The position numbers were made by a program, and so were the translations under genes. 54,973 nucleotides of DNA, taken from positions 1 through 54,973 of the IMG/VR virus record IMGVR_UViG_3300042691_039569; one strand, given 5' to 3'. This document shows, piece after piece, positions 42,013 to 49,086 of the stretch. Every line of letters starts with the position of its first letter. The first letter of the stretch is position 1. The notes under the pieces were generated by a model, which searched no databases, was not told the DNA's origin, and saw only the letters and a list, made by a program, of their open reading frames with translations. This DNA comes from a virus.

Positions 42013-42692
42013 GTCCAAAAGTATTCCCTATTAGTTATCATCCACTTTAAAATTTTATCAACTTCTTTTTCTTTTTTAGATTCTAAATTTTTAATCTTTT
42101 TAGTAAGAACTTTGAATTTGTCTGAAGTGGTTCTACCCCCAGTGTAAGCTTGTTGAATGAGATTGCCAATTTCTTCATCTAACTTTTTACTCTTTTCTTC
42201 TAAAAAGTAGATAGCTTTTTCAATATCATTTCTAAAATTTTTAAGATCTTCTGTGGAATCCCAATCTACTTTAGAGGTTAAAACCTCTTCGTAATAAAAG
42301 TCTTTTAAAAGAGCTATGTTAGATTCTACAATAAGATTAGAAATGTCTGAGTATTGGGTTTTAGGAAGAACCTTTCTCCAGCGAGGACAACAAGGATTCC
42401 GAAGATTAGTCAAAGCATTTTTAATATTATGATAAGGCCAGATCAAGTATTGATAGACTGAATGAGTAATAGGGTTATCAAAACTAGTTAACCAATATCT
42501 AAAAAAGTATTGAATGGGAAATTCTTCTTTAAGTTGGTCGTAAAATTTACTCCAACCAAACCCACCACCGTCTTCCCAAACAAAAGGCAATGAACGAGGA
42601 GACATATAAAAACCATACCAGGTTCTTTCTTTTTTAGGAAGAGCAAAATACCCTTCGATACTATTTACATGAATTGTTGGAATAATTTTCAT
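42009..42692 (-). CDS. Hypothetical protein (227 aa)
   Basis: 227 aa. The N-terminal half is aromatic-rich (RTWYGFYMSPRSLPFVWEDG, FFRYWLTSFDN) and contains NPCCPRWRKVLPKTQYSDI, which I believe is conserved among T4-like phages. The C-terminal half is a long helical coiled coil (EKAIYFLEEKSKKLDEEIGN, KIKNLESKKEKEVDKIL). No enzyme family recognised. Confidence 0.65.
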   Translation of the reverse strand: MKIIPTIHVNSIEGYFALPKKERTWYGFYMSPRSLPFVWEDGGGFGWSKFYDQLKEEFPIQYFFRYWLTSFDNPITHSVYQYLIWPYHNIKNALTNLRNPCCPRWRKVLPKTQYSDISNLIVESNIALLKDFYYEEVLTSKVDWDSTEDLKNFRNDIEKAIYFLEEKSKKLDEEIGNLIQQAYTGGRTTSDKFKVLTKKIKNLESKKEKEVDKILKWMITNREYFWT

Positions 42693-42719
42693 ATCTTAAA
42701 AAGCAAAATCAATTTAAAC

Positions 42720-43643
42720 CTATTTTACTTTTTTAGCAAGGTCGTCTTCTTTAACAGGTCGTTCTTGAACGTCTTCGTCTGTTAACTTTTGATAAAGTTC
42801 AGACATTTTCAATTTGAACTTAGTCCAAAGTTTTCGTTTTCGATCATCTTGATCATCTCTAATAGTATCTAAAAAATCTTTAAAGCCTGCCACATAACTA
42901 GGCAATGTTAATTCTCCTAAATCAAAATAAGCTTCGGGCTGGGCTTTAGTCAATACTCTTAATTCAGTAAAGAATAAATTTAAACGATTTTCAAAAATTC
43001 TTTTAGTAGCAGGGTCTTTGGCTTTTTTAATAGCATCTGTTAATTCCTGATGTTTTTGTCTGATATTATAAACCACTTCATTTAAATGGGTATCATACTC
43101 AATAGGTTCTCTATAATAAAGTTCCGCACTTACCGGTTCTTCTGAATCTGTAGCTGCTCTATAACGCGAAGAAACTCCTTTGTATTCTTGGAAGCCGTGG
43201 GTAATTTCATGTAAAATTTTAGACTCTACTAATCTTAAAGAAAGACCCTTTATATTTTTATCATAAAGATTAACGGTTTCAAAATTTTCACTGTAAGCTG
43301 CATATTCATCTCCTGTGTTTCCATAGACACAAAAGACAGTAATGACTTTTTCTTCTTGAGTTTCTAAATCCATCAACTTAACTTTACCTAAAGGTTTTTC
43401 CATTGGTGTAAAGTAAGTAGGCATATTAATTTTAAAATGAGCAAAGTATTCTTTGTAATGTTTATTTTTTTCGAAAGATACAATTTTTTTACGATCAATT
43501 AATTTGGTTATGTCTGCGTTCTTGCTATTGTATTCATTGAAATATAATTCAGCTATCTTTTTAATTTGTTTAAGAAGAGCAGGAGAAGGGGCTTCACGAA
43601 ACCTAGCTTCTTTTAATAGGGTTGTAAATTCTTTAAAATTCAT
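42720..43643 (-). CDS. Late HExxH protein, putative zinc metallopeptidase (307 aa)
   Basis: 307 aa from ATG 43643; a longer reading to 43742 would cross the late motif and an oppositely directed gene. SKILHEITHGFQEYKG (142-157) carries HEITH, the HExxH zinc signature, with a candidate third ligand downstream among the Glu/Asp residues of SEEPVSAELYYREP. The rest is helical and charged. The late motif 8 nt upstream suggests it acts during assembly or is carried in the virion. It is unrelated to the T4 gp21 serine protease. Activity is inferred from the motif. Confidence 0.6.
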   Translation of the reverse strand: MNFKEFTTLLKEARFREAPSPALLKQIKKIAELYFNEYNSKNADITKLIDRKKIVSFEKNKHYKEYFAHFKINMPTYFTPMEKPLGKVKLMDLETQEEKVITVFCVYGNTGDEYAAYSENFETVNLYDKNIKGLSLRLVESKILHEITHGFQEYKGVSSRYRAATDSEEPVSAELYYREPIEYDTHLNEVVYNIRQKHQELTDAIKKAKDPATKRIFENRLNLFFTELRVLTKAQPEAYFDLGELTLPSYVAGFKDFLDTIRDDQDDRKRKLWTKFKLKMSELYQKLTDEDVQERPVKEDDLAKKVK

Positions 43644-43651
43644 ATAATCAT

Positions 43652-43659
43652 TATTTATG
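43652..43659 (-). promoter_or_regulatory. Late promoter motif (CATAAATA)
   Basis: Minus strand, 8 nt before ATG 43643; it contains the ATG of the divergent plus-strand gene at 43657. Confidence 0.6.
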
Positions 43660-43926
43660 CGTATCATTCTCTGTTTACTCCTGTCCTGTTCTTGGTGTTT
43701 TGCAATTGCGTTCGAAGAAATTGATATTACAGGAGAAACCAATTATTCTAAAAGCTCTTCGGAGTCTCTCATTACCTCTTTGAATTTTGAATATAAAATT
43801 AAATTATTTGAACCTAGCCATCAAAAATATATGTGGTATATTGGAGGAACCATAAATCCCGACTATGATCATTTCGGAAAAGTTATGAGGTTGAATGGAT
43901 TTACTAATCTTGGAATTGAATTTTAA
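43657..43926 (+). CDS. Small exported protein with signal peptide (89 aa)
   Basis: 89 aa. MRIILCLLLSCSWCFAIAFE reads as a signal peptide with cleavage near residue 18. The remaining ~70 residues alternate in a beta-strand pattern (LITSLNFEYKIKLFE, KYMWYIGGTINPDYD), as in a periplasmic or outer-membrane beta protein. This implies a Gram-negative-type envelope. A TATAAT at 43643-43648 lies 8 nt before its start. Function unknown; superinfection exclusion or envelope modification is possible. Confidence 0.55.
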   Translation: MRIILCLLLSCSWCFAIAFEEIDITGETNYSKSSSESLITSLNFEYKIKLFEPSHQKYMWYIGGTINPDYDHFGKVMRLNGFTNLGIEF

Positions 43927-43929
43927 ATT

Positions 43930-44304
43930 ATGAAAAAAATTATTAAACCACCGGAAAGAGAAGAAGTTGTTTACTATTCGGACTTCTCTGGAAAATGTTT
44001 TGGAGAATTACCAGCCCCTGTAGAATTGAGTATTGCCTTTTCATACGGATCAAAACATGACGGCGCTGGAGTGCAAATACATTTGGATGATGAAGAATTG
44101 AAACCTCTTTTGGAAGTCATTAAAAAACATCTCTCCGAAGACTACAAAAATGATATTAAAAGGTTGATTGACAAATACGAAAACGATTTCGATGGTGCCA
44201 TGCAAATGAGAGATTGGGAACATTGTGATGTACTTTCCAACACTTTGTGGTTTTGGAGGGACTTAATTGGTCTTAAAGAAGAAGACGAAATTATAGAAGA
44301 ATAA
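43930..44304 (+). CDS. Hypothetical acidic protein (124 aa)
   Basis: 124 aa, 3 nt after the exported protein. An N-terminal beta part (VVYYSDFSGKCFGELPAPVE, SIAFSYGSKHDGAGVQIHLD) is followed by acidic helices (KPLLEVIKKHLSEDY, IKRLIDKYENDFDGAM). No family recognised. Confidence 0.65.
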   Translation: MKKIIKPPEREEVVYYSDFSGKCFGELPAPVELSIAFSYGSKHDGAGVQIHLDDEELKPLLEVIKKHLSEDYKNDIKRLIDKYENDFDGAMQMRDWEHCDVLSNTLWFWRDLIGLKEEDEIIEE

Positions 44305-44306
44305 GC

Positions 44307-44335
44307 GTGCCGTTTTTGTTAAAATCTTTATTATG
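44307..44335 (+). promoter_or_regulatory. Weak early promoter
   Basis: GTGCCG, 17-nt spacer, ATTATG, then 5 nt to ATG 44341. The -35 box is poor; listed because the geometry matches other sites here. Confidence 0.25.
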
Positions 44336-44340
44336 GGGTC

Positions 44341-44505
44341 ATGAAAAAAGAAGAAACATTCATCTCAGAAGAAGAATTCAACCAAATTAAAGTAAAGACA
44401 AACCTTACAGAAGAAGATATAAGGATCATTAATTTGAAGCCTCGTTTTCCTCTTTTAGCTAATCTTTGGCTTAAAATTTGGTTATTTTTCAATAAAATTC
44501 GTTAA
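44341..44505 (+). CDS. Small protein with hydrophobic C-terminus (54 aa)
   Basis: 54 aa from ATG 44341 to TAA 44505. A charged, acidic N-terminal part (EETFISEEEFNQIKVK) is followed by KPRFPLLANLWLKIWLFFNK, a short hydrophobic segment that could anchor in the membrane. Its stop codon lies within the late motif of the next gene. Confidence 0.5.
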   Translation: MKKEETFISEEEFNQIKVKTNLTEEDIRIINLKPRFPLLANLWLKIWLFFNKIR

Positions 44506-44508
44506 ATA
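44501..44508 (+). promoter_or_regulatory. Late promoter motif (GTTAAATA)
   Basis: Plus strand, 8 nt before ATG 44517; includes the stop codon of the preceding gene. Confidence 0.6.
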
Positions 44509-44516
44509 ATATCCGA

Positions 44517-44861
44517 ATGCACTCACCTTTGGATTTTCAGTTAATTTGTGAACAAGTTCTTTTGGAAGAAGCCCTTAAAGATTTATTGGCTAATGAGATC
44601 AGACCTCTAATAGACCAAGCTTTAAAAGACTATCAATCACAAAAAACCAATCCCAATATAGATAAAAAACTTCTTCATAATGCATTATGGAAAGAGTTAT
44701 TCGACCTTAAAAAGGAAATAGTTCCAAAACTTAAAGCAGAATTTAATATAGATGTTAATACCCCACCAAAAATGGATCAATTTGTTTTAGATAAACAATT
44801 AGAATTTCCGTTTTTGAAGGCTTTACATTCGGGGTATATTAAACAAATTCCCATGAAGTGA
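44517..44861 (+). CDS. Small late protein (114 aa)
   Basis: 114 aa, helical (EQVLLEEALKDLLANEIRPL, LLHNALWKELFDLKKEIVPK). The late motif immediately upstream makes it one of only a few plus-strand late genes in the window, so it may be an assembly or minor virion protein. No family recognised. Confidence 0.6.
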   Translation: MHSPLDFQLICEQVLLEEALKDLLANEIRPLIDQALKDYQSQKTNPNIDKKLLHNALWKELFDLKKEIVPKLKAEFNIDVNTPPKMDQFVLDKQLEFPFLKALHSGYIKQIPMK

Positions 44862-44862
44862 G

Positions 44863-44890
44863 TTGACAATTTCCTGAAATAGATTATTCT
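44863..44890 (+). promoter_or_regulatory. Strong early sigma70 promoter
   Basis: TTGACA, 16-nt spacer, TATTCT; 6 nt from the -10 box to ATG 44897. Drives the six-gene operon that ends with two deaminases. Confidence 0.65.
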
Positions 44891-44896
44891 ATTTTT

Positions 44897-45502
44897 ATGG
44901 GAATGTACGATTCAATTAAAGTAAAACAAGATCTTCCTCTCCCCAAAGACATTAAGTTATTAAAATCTAATTGGAAAGATTATACCTTTCAAACCAAAGA
45001 TTTAGATAATTGTCTTTGTGATTACTTCATATCTGAAGAAGGATTTCTTTATGAACATGTTGTAGAAAGAGAATATATATCTTACACAAAAGAAGAAAGA
45101 AAAGTTAAAGGAATTAAACCTTGGGATCTCTGGAAAGAAGTTATCGAAAAAGAAACCTATGATAAAAAAATAGAAGACTATCATGGTAAAATTCGATTCT
45201 ATACATACGACGATTACAACGAGGAAAGTGATTATTGGGTCGAATTTGATGCTTACTTTGTTTATGGTAAGTTAGATAAAATTGAATTGGTAAATTTTAA
45301 AAAGGAAAAAGCTCGATTTATTTCTAACAAAAAATGGAAAGAAGAATATGAAAAACACCAAAAACACCCTTGGAATGTTTTTAAGAAGTATGCTTCTTAT
45401 GTAGGTTGGAAGTGGTTCTGGCGAAAAGTATCTAGTACTTTTTATAATTTGTCTAGAGGATGTACCAGTGTGCAATATTTTATTATTAGAAATTTTTTAT
45501 GA
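44897..45502 (+). CDS. Conserved phage protein of the MGMYD type (201 aa)
   Basis: 201 aa. Starts MGMYDSIKVKQDLPLPKDI, a signature found in a family of uncharacterised proteins in large phages; the next ~100 residues (FQTKDLDNCLCDYFISEEG and following beta strands) fit that family. The C-terminal ~60 residues are aromatic and basic (WKWFWRKVSSTFYNLSRG) and may be an added membrane- or nucleic-acid-contacting tail. First gene of the deaminase operon. Confidence 0.65.
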   Translation: MGMYDSIKVKQDLPLPKDIKLLKSNWKDYTFQTKDLDNCLCDYFISEEGFLYEHVVEREYISYTKEERKVKGIKPWDLWKEVIEKETYDKKIEDYHGKIRFYTYDDYNEESDYWVEFDAYFVYGKLDKIELVNFKKEKARFISNKKWKEEYEKHQKHPWNVFKKYASYVGWKWFWRKVSSTFYNLSRGCTSVQYFIIRNFL

Positions 45503-45756
45503 CAGTCCAACAACAACCTGATGTTTGTTATAAATTTATAAAAGAAAGTTCTGGTGTTGATGGAGTATGTCCTGAACCTCCAACAAAAGTAAAAATTTCT
45601 TTGTATGATGATGTTTCATTAGATATTCTTCTTGAATCCTTTAGAAACTTTTTAGTTGCTAGTGGATTTGAGTTGAATCAAAATGAAAGTGTAGCTATTA
45701 TTAGAGAAACCACAGAAGAAAGAGATCCTGAAAATGAAAGCGATTCTGAAATTTAA
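45499..45756 (+). CDS. Hypothetical acidic protein (85 aa)
   Basis: 85 aa, start overlapping the preceding stop as ATGA. Acidic, with a central helix (LDILLESFRNFLVASGFEL) and a disordered Glu-rich tail. No family recognised; operon position suggests an early accessory role. Confidence 0.6.
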   Translation: MTVQQQPDVCYKFIKESSGVDGVCPEPPTKVKISLYDDVSLDILLESFRNFLVASGFELNQNESVAIIRETTEERDPENESDSEI

Positions 45757-45955
45757 TTTGCCCGAAGAACAAGAAGAATTTGAAATTGCTAATAAAGGTT
45801 GGAAATTTCGTTCAGCCTTGTCTGAATATGATAACTATCTTAGAGGCAAAATCAAATACGATGAGAATCTTACCGATGAACAATATAAAGTCTATGATGA
45901 GGTTCGAACTAAACTTTGGGAGATTCTAAACGAAGATCAATTAACTTTGGATTAA
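45734..45955 (+). CDS. Conserved small phage protein (73 aa)
   Basis: 73 aa. MKAILKFNLPEEQEEFEIAN then FRSALSEYDNYLRGKIKY is a pattern shared by many unrelated tailed phages; its role is unknown. It overlaps the previous gene by 23 nt, which is unusual even for a compact operon and suggests translational coupling. Confidence 0.7.
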   Translation: MKAILKFNLPEEQEEFEIANKGWKFRSALSEYDNYLRGKIKYDENLTDEQYKVYDEVRTKLWEILNEDQLTLD

Positions 45956-45956
45956 T

Positions 45957-46268
45957 ATGTTTACTAAAACTATACAAAAGTCAGAAGAATACTTCATTCA
46001 ATTCACAGACGAAGAACTTTCTAAACTTGGTCTTGAAAAGGGTGACAAATTGGATTGGGTTCTTAATGAAGATGGCTCAGTGATGTTGAAACCTTGGACT
46101 ACTTTAGACTTAGATATGTCTGAATGGTCTAAAGAACTTTTAATGTTTCTTATTCAAGAATCGGTAGAAAAAGATTTGACCATTAATGAAGTTATCGTTG
46201 ATGCTATACAAAAATTTATTGACAATCATCCCGATGATCTCGCAGACGATACCATTTCAAAAACTTGA
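45957..46268 (+). CDS. AbrB/SpoVT-like domain protein (103 aa)
   Basis: 103 aa. The N-terminal part has the swapped-hairpin pattern of AbrB/SpoVT folds (FTDEELSKLGLEKGDKLDWV then NEDGSVMLKPW); the C-terminal part is helical (SKELLMFLIQESVEKDLTIN). Related phage proteins are common and are usually called hypothetical. Possible DNA-binding regulator or antitoxin-like protein. Overlaps the next gene by 35 nt. Confidence 0.55.
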   Translation: MFTKTIQKSEEYFIQFTDEELSKLGLEKGDKLDWVLNEDGSVMLKPWTTLDLDMSEWSKELLMFLIQESVEKDLTINEVIVDAIQKFIDNHPDDLADDTISKT

Positions 46269-46653
46269 AGACATCTCTCTTTCTCTTTTAGATAACCACA
46301 ACGCTAATCGTTGTAGGCACTTTTCTTTTATTCTTTACAAGAATCGTCTGATATCTACAGGTCTTAATGTTAATAAGACACACCCTATGAATCTTAAAAA
46401 TAAAAAGATTTCTAGGGTTACTGGAGAGGATTACTCAGACCAGAAACAAACTTGTTCCGAATTGAATGCTATATTGAAATTAAAGAGATTGACTAATATA
46501 GACACTCGCAAGTGTACCTTAATTAATTTGAGATACGACCGTAATGATAAAATAGCTTTAGCTAAACCTTGTTCTTCTTGTCAATCTCTATTGAGATATC
46601 ACAATTTTAAACAAGTCATTTGGTCTACCAATAATGGATACCAAACATATTAA
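46234..46653 (+). CDS. Cytidine deaminase-like zinc enzyme (139 aa)
   Basis: 139 aa using ATG 46234; an earlier ATG at 46186 would overlap the previous gene by 83 nt. CSELNA (74-79) and KPCSSCQSLL (111-120) form a C-x-E plus PCxxC site, the three-cysteine zinc layout of cytidine deaminases (CDA) rather than the His-containing site of dCMP deaminases. The substrate cannot be read from the sequence: a free nucleoside, nucleotide or tRNA base are all possible. It runs directly into the dCMP deaminase gene with a 20-nt overlap. Confidence 0.65.
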   Translation: MISQTIPFQKLEDISLSLLDNHNANRCRHFSFILYKNRLISTGLNVNKTHPMNLKNKKISRVTGEDYSDQKQTCSELNAILKLKRLTNIDTRKCTLINLRYDRNDKIALAKPCSSCQSLLRYHNFKQVIWSTNNGYQTY

Positions 46654-47050
46654 TATCACTTGGGAAGAATATGCTTTAAGGTTAGCTGAAGTGGCTTCTT
46701 TAAAGTCTAAAGACCCTTATGTTCGGGTGGGTTGTTGCCTCCTAAGACATGATCACAGTGTCGCTTCTTTAGGGTTTAATGGATTTCCTTCTGGTATGTT
46801 AGAAGATTGGTCTGATCGAGATGAACGTAGAAAGTATACTGTTCATTCAGAAACTAATGCCTTGCGGTATGTAATGCCTAATGAGTGCTATCTAGCAGCT
46901 GTGACTTTACTACCATGCAATGATTGTTTAAAGTCTTTAGCTTCTTATGGTATTAAGAAGATAGTTTATCGGGATGTGTACCAACACGACCCTTCTACTT
47001 TAAATCTAGCTGAAGCTTTTGGAATAGAACTAATCCAGATTACTTCTTGA
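46634..47050 (+). CDS. dCMP deaminase
   Basis: 138 aa. GFNGFPSG (47-54), HSETNA (71-76, H-x-E) and LPCNDC (93-98, PCxxC) form the zinc site and active Glu of the ComEB/dCMP deaminase family. It converts dCMP to dUMP, the substrate of ThyX. At 138 residues it is shorter than T4 gene cd (193 aa). The Arg/Tyr segment RDERRKYTVHSE fits the family loop before the H-x-E. Last gene of the early operon; convergent with the next gene, overlapping by 11 nt. Confidence 0.85.
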   Translation: MDTKHINITWEEYALRLAEVASLKSKDPYVRVGCCLLRHDHSVASLGFNGFPSGMLEDWSDRDERRKYTVHSETNALRYVMPNECYLAAVTLLPCNDCLKSLASYGIKKIVYRDVYQHDPSTLNLAEAFGIELIQITS

Positions 47051-47582
47051 GGCTTTTCTTAATAGCCTTAACGATCTTTTCTTCTTTCTTGGCGCCGTAA
47101 CCTTTTTTCTTAGCCATAGCTTTAGCAATAGCCCAAGGATTAGCTTTTTGTTTTTTGGCTTCTTCTAAGGTTTCTACGCTTTCGTAGTATTCGTCTTGAT
47201 CATCTGTATCGAAGGGATTTTCACCTTCTTCATAATCTGGGTGAGGAAGTTCTTCATCGTCTGAAGATTCAATGTCTTCAAGATCTTTTTCAGAAGAACC
47301 TTCTGAGGTTTCTACAACACCTTGAGTTTCTAAATTGTCAAGGATTCTTAGAACAGCAGACACTTTTAATCCGGTCCTGTCACTCAAAAGATCTAAAAGA
47401 TCCCCACCCGAAAGACCTTCTCCCTCTTTAAACCCAATTTCCCAAACTCTTCTTTCTCTTTCATTGTTGTCTAGTTGACCTGCTTTAATGTCATTAAAAA
47501 CATAACTAACATTACTTAACTTTTTCTCTTCAAGAGTGGAAAGAACATTTTCAAAGATTTCATTGAATTTAGGAGTATTCAT
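47040..47582 (-). CDS. Hypothetical late acidic/basic protein (180 aa)
   Basis: 180 aa. Residues 1-95 look folded and may include a winged-helix-like part (LSDRTGLKVSAVLRILDNLE). Residues 95-145 are very acidic (SSDDEELPHPDYEEGENP), and the last 40 are basic (KAMAKKKGYGAKKEEKIVKA). This acidic-to-basic arrangement is seen in nucleoid or capsid-packaged proteins. The late motif 10 nt upstream agrees with a virion or assembly role. No family recognised. Confidence 0.65.
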   Translation of the reverse strand: MNTPKFNEIFENVLSTLEEKKLSNVSYVFNDIKAGQLDNNERERRVWEIGFKEGEGLSGGDLLDLLSDRTGLKVSAVLRILDNLETQGVVETSEGSSEKDLEDIESSDDEELPHPDYEEGENPFDTDDQDEYYESVETLEEAKKQKANPWAIAKAMAKKKGYGAKKEEKIVKAIKKSLKK

Positions 47583-47592
47583 ATATTTTTTA

Positions 47593-47600
47593 TATTTATG
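47593..47600 (-). promoter_or_regulatory. Late promoter motif (CATAAATA)
   Basis: Minus strand, 10 nt before ATG 47582; separates this late gene from the upstream early operon. Confidence 0.65.
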
Positions 47601-47979
47601 TGGGAAGTGTTTGAATTTCTAAAATCTTATTATAATACTGTGAAGGAGAGTTCTTTGCTATTTGTCTTTTAAAAATTGGAACTATATCATCGTCTATATT
47701 ATTTTCAATTAAACAATCTGAACGATAGTCAAAATAAATTAAATTTTCTTCTGGGTAATATTCTGTCTTAAATGGAATAGGGATCTCAAATGTTTCTTGG
47801 GATTTCTTTAAAGACATTAAAGAAATTTGTATATAATAATGACTTCGTTTAAAAATAATTAAACGACCTTTTCGTACGGTTTTTGGTCCTAAAGTAAAAC
47901 TAATAGAACTTTGAAGATTCTTGGTAAAGAAATCTTCCCAAGACATTTCGTCTACAAAGATGTTGGATACATTAATCAT
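47596..47979 (-). CDS. Hypothetical protein (127 aa)
   Basis: 127 aa, beta-rich (SSISFTLGPKTVRKGRLIIF, SHYYIQISLMSLKKSQETFE), with an acidic YFDYRSDCLIENNIDDD segment. ATGA overlap with the gene before it. Last member of the QueC-to-GroES operon before the late gene. No family recognised. Confidence 0.6.
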   Translation of the reverse strand: MINVSNIFVDEMSWEDFFTKNLQSSISFTLGPKTVRKGRLIIFKRSHYYIQISLMSLKKSQETFEIPIPFKTEYYPEENLIYFDYRSDCLIENNIDDDIVPIFKRQIAKNSPSQYYNKILEIQTLPT

Positions 47980-48362
47980 TTGTTCATAAATGTAGCTTTT
48001 TGATCAGCTGACATAGGATAAATTTTTTCATTGAAATATTTCCAGAACTCTTTTTGGTCTGGAGAAGTTTTAATCACTGCAACGACTTCTACGTCATTAC
48101 AATTAATAGCTCTAAAGTTTTGCATGAAGATATCATAAGCAATAACCAGATTCTTCATTTTAGGATCATAAGGAAGTGATCCAGATGGGGGATTATAATT
48201 TAAAATTTCTCTACCTAATTTAGACAATAACAAGTTACGATCATTAGTACAGAGCATTCGCCTGTAGTCATTGAATCCTGGCTTGTTAATTCTTCTGCGA
48301 AATCTTAACTCGATGACATTTTGAAGAAGCATTAAAGCCAATGCATCTCTTCCTAATCTCAT
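47976..48362 (-). CDS. Conserved T4-like phage protein (128 aa)
   Basis: 128 aa. MRLGRDALALMLLQNVIELR then RRRINKPGFNDYRRMLCTND resembles an uncharacterised protein I associate with T4-like cyanophages, though I cannot check this here. Helical, with NPPSGSLPYDPKMKNLVIAY in the middle. ATGA overlaps on both sides point to coupled translation with the GroES-like gene upstream. Confidence 0.6.
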   Translation of the reverse strand: MRLGRDALALMLLQNVIELRFRRRINKPGFNDYRRMLCTNDRNLLLSKLGREILNYNPPSGSLPYDPKMKNLVIAYDIFMQNFRAINCNDVEVVAVIKTSPDQKEFWKYFNEKIYPMSADQKATFMNK

Positions 48363-48724
48363 GCAACATTTTCCTTAACATCGCAAATACCAAAGATACG
48401 ATTTTCAGAAAGGAAGATAACCATTCCTTCTTTTTGTCTAATTGCTTGAAGACCTCGATCCCCTGGAAAGATAACCTTAGAACCTTTCTTAACTTGTTTA
48501 CAATTAGGTCCAGCGAGAACCACTTCACCAACTCTCCATGCTCTAGTGTCAACTACACTTGTGGGAAGTACAATTCCGTTTCTCATAACTCCTCCTTCTG
48601 TAACATCTAAATACTTGACCATGATTACATCGCCTAATAGCTCTGTAATCTCATAGTCTTCTGGAAGTGGAAGGTCTTTGTAGTCTTCTGGTACAATGCC
48701 GTTATTTTCTCTTGGTAGGATCAT
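48359..48724 (-). CDS. GroES-like co-chaperonin (role of T4 gp31)
   Basis: 121 aa. GDVIMVKYLDVTEGGVMRNG, IVLPTS, then WRVGEVVLAGPNCKQVKKGS and KVIFPGDRGLQ follow the GroES beta-barrel with its mobile loop (about residues 42-55). T4 gp31 replaces GroES to enlarge the folding chamber for the capsid protein, and many large phages carry a GroES-like version like this one. The N-terminal extension (about 25 residues, Pro/Glu-rich) is not part of the core fold. In an operon with gp62-like and QueC genes. Confidence 0.8.
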   Translation of the reverse strand: MILPRENNGIVPEDYKDLPLPEDYEITELLGDVIMVKYLDVTEGGVMRNGIVLPTSVVDTRAWRVGEVVLAGPNCKQVKKGSKVIFPGDRGLQAIRQKEGMVIFLSENRIFGICDVKENVA

Positions 48725-49086
48725 ATATTAGATTTATTAAGTGTTTCTTTAAAGTCAAGCATTTGTTGTATTTCTTTTTGGGAAAGTTCCATGGTCTTAG
48801 CTAGAATAGGAATCTTAGTATCTTGGTCTTCTTTATCTATTTTAACTTTCTTGATGTAATTTATTCGAGACATATATTTCTGTTTAGGAAAACAGGTTAC
48901 TAAAAGTTTATAATGAATATCTTTATCTATATTACCCAAAGAATTAACAGATTCATTAATAGCAAAACAGGAAGAAGGATTAATAAAACTCAGCCACCTG
49001 TTTATAAGAAAGGGGGAGTATCCCTCTAAAGAGATACTCCCCGTCTTGGCAGACACGATATCTTTGAGGTAATCAAAGATCGTCAT
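48721..49086 (-). CDS. 62: Clamp-loader small subunit (T4 gp62-like)
   Basis: 121 aa, shorter than T4 gp62 (187) but near the cyanophage version. GYSPFLINRWLSFINPSSCF, IDKDIHYKLLVTCFPKQKYM and a Lys-rich block match the gp62 family of T4-like marine phages. It works with gp44 (not in this window) to load the gp45 sliding clamp for replication, and gp45 is also needed for T4-type late transcription. ATGA overlaps with both neighbours. Confidence 0.75.
   Translation of the reverse strand: MTIFDYLKDIVSAKTGSISLEGYSPFLINRWLSFINPSSCFAINESVNSLGNIDKDIHYKLLVTCFPKQKYMSRINYIKKVKIDKEDQDTKIPILAKTMELSQKEIQQMLDFKETLNKSNI

Noticed and set aside
41546-42034. Plus-strand frames between thyX and 42012
   Set aside because: They lie opposite tightly coupled minus-strand genes joined by ATGA/GTGA overlaps.
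43643-43742. Longer N-terminus for the HExxH protein
   Set aside because: It would cross its own late motif and the divergent exported-protein gene.
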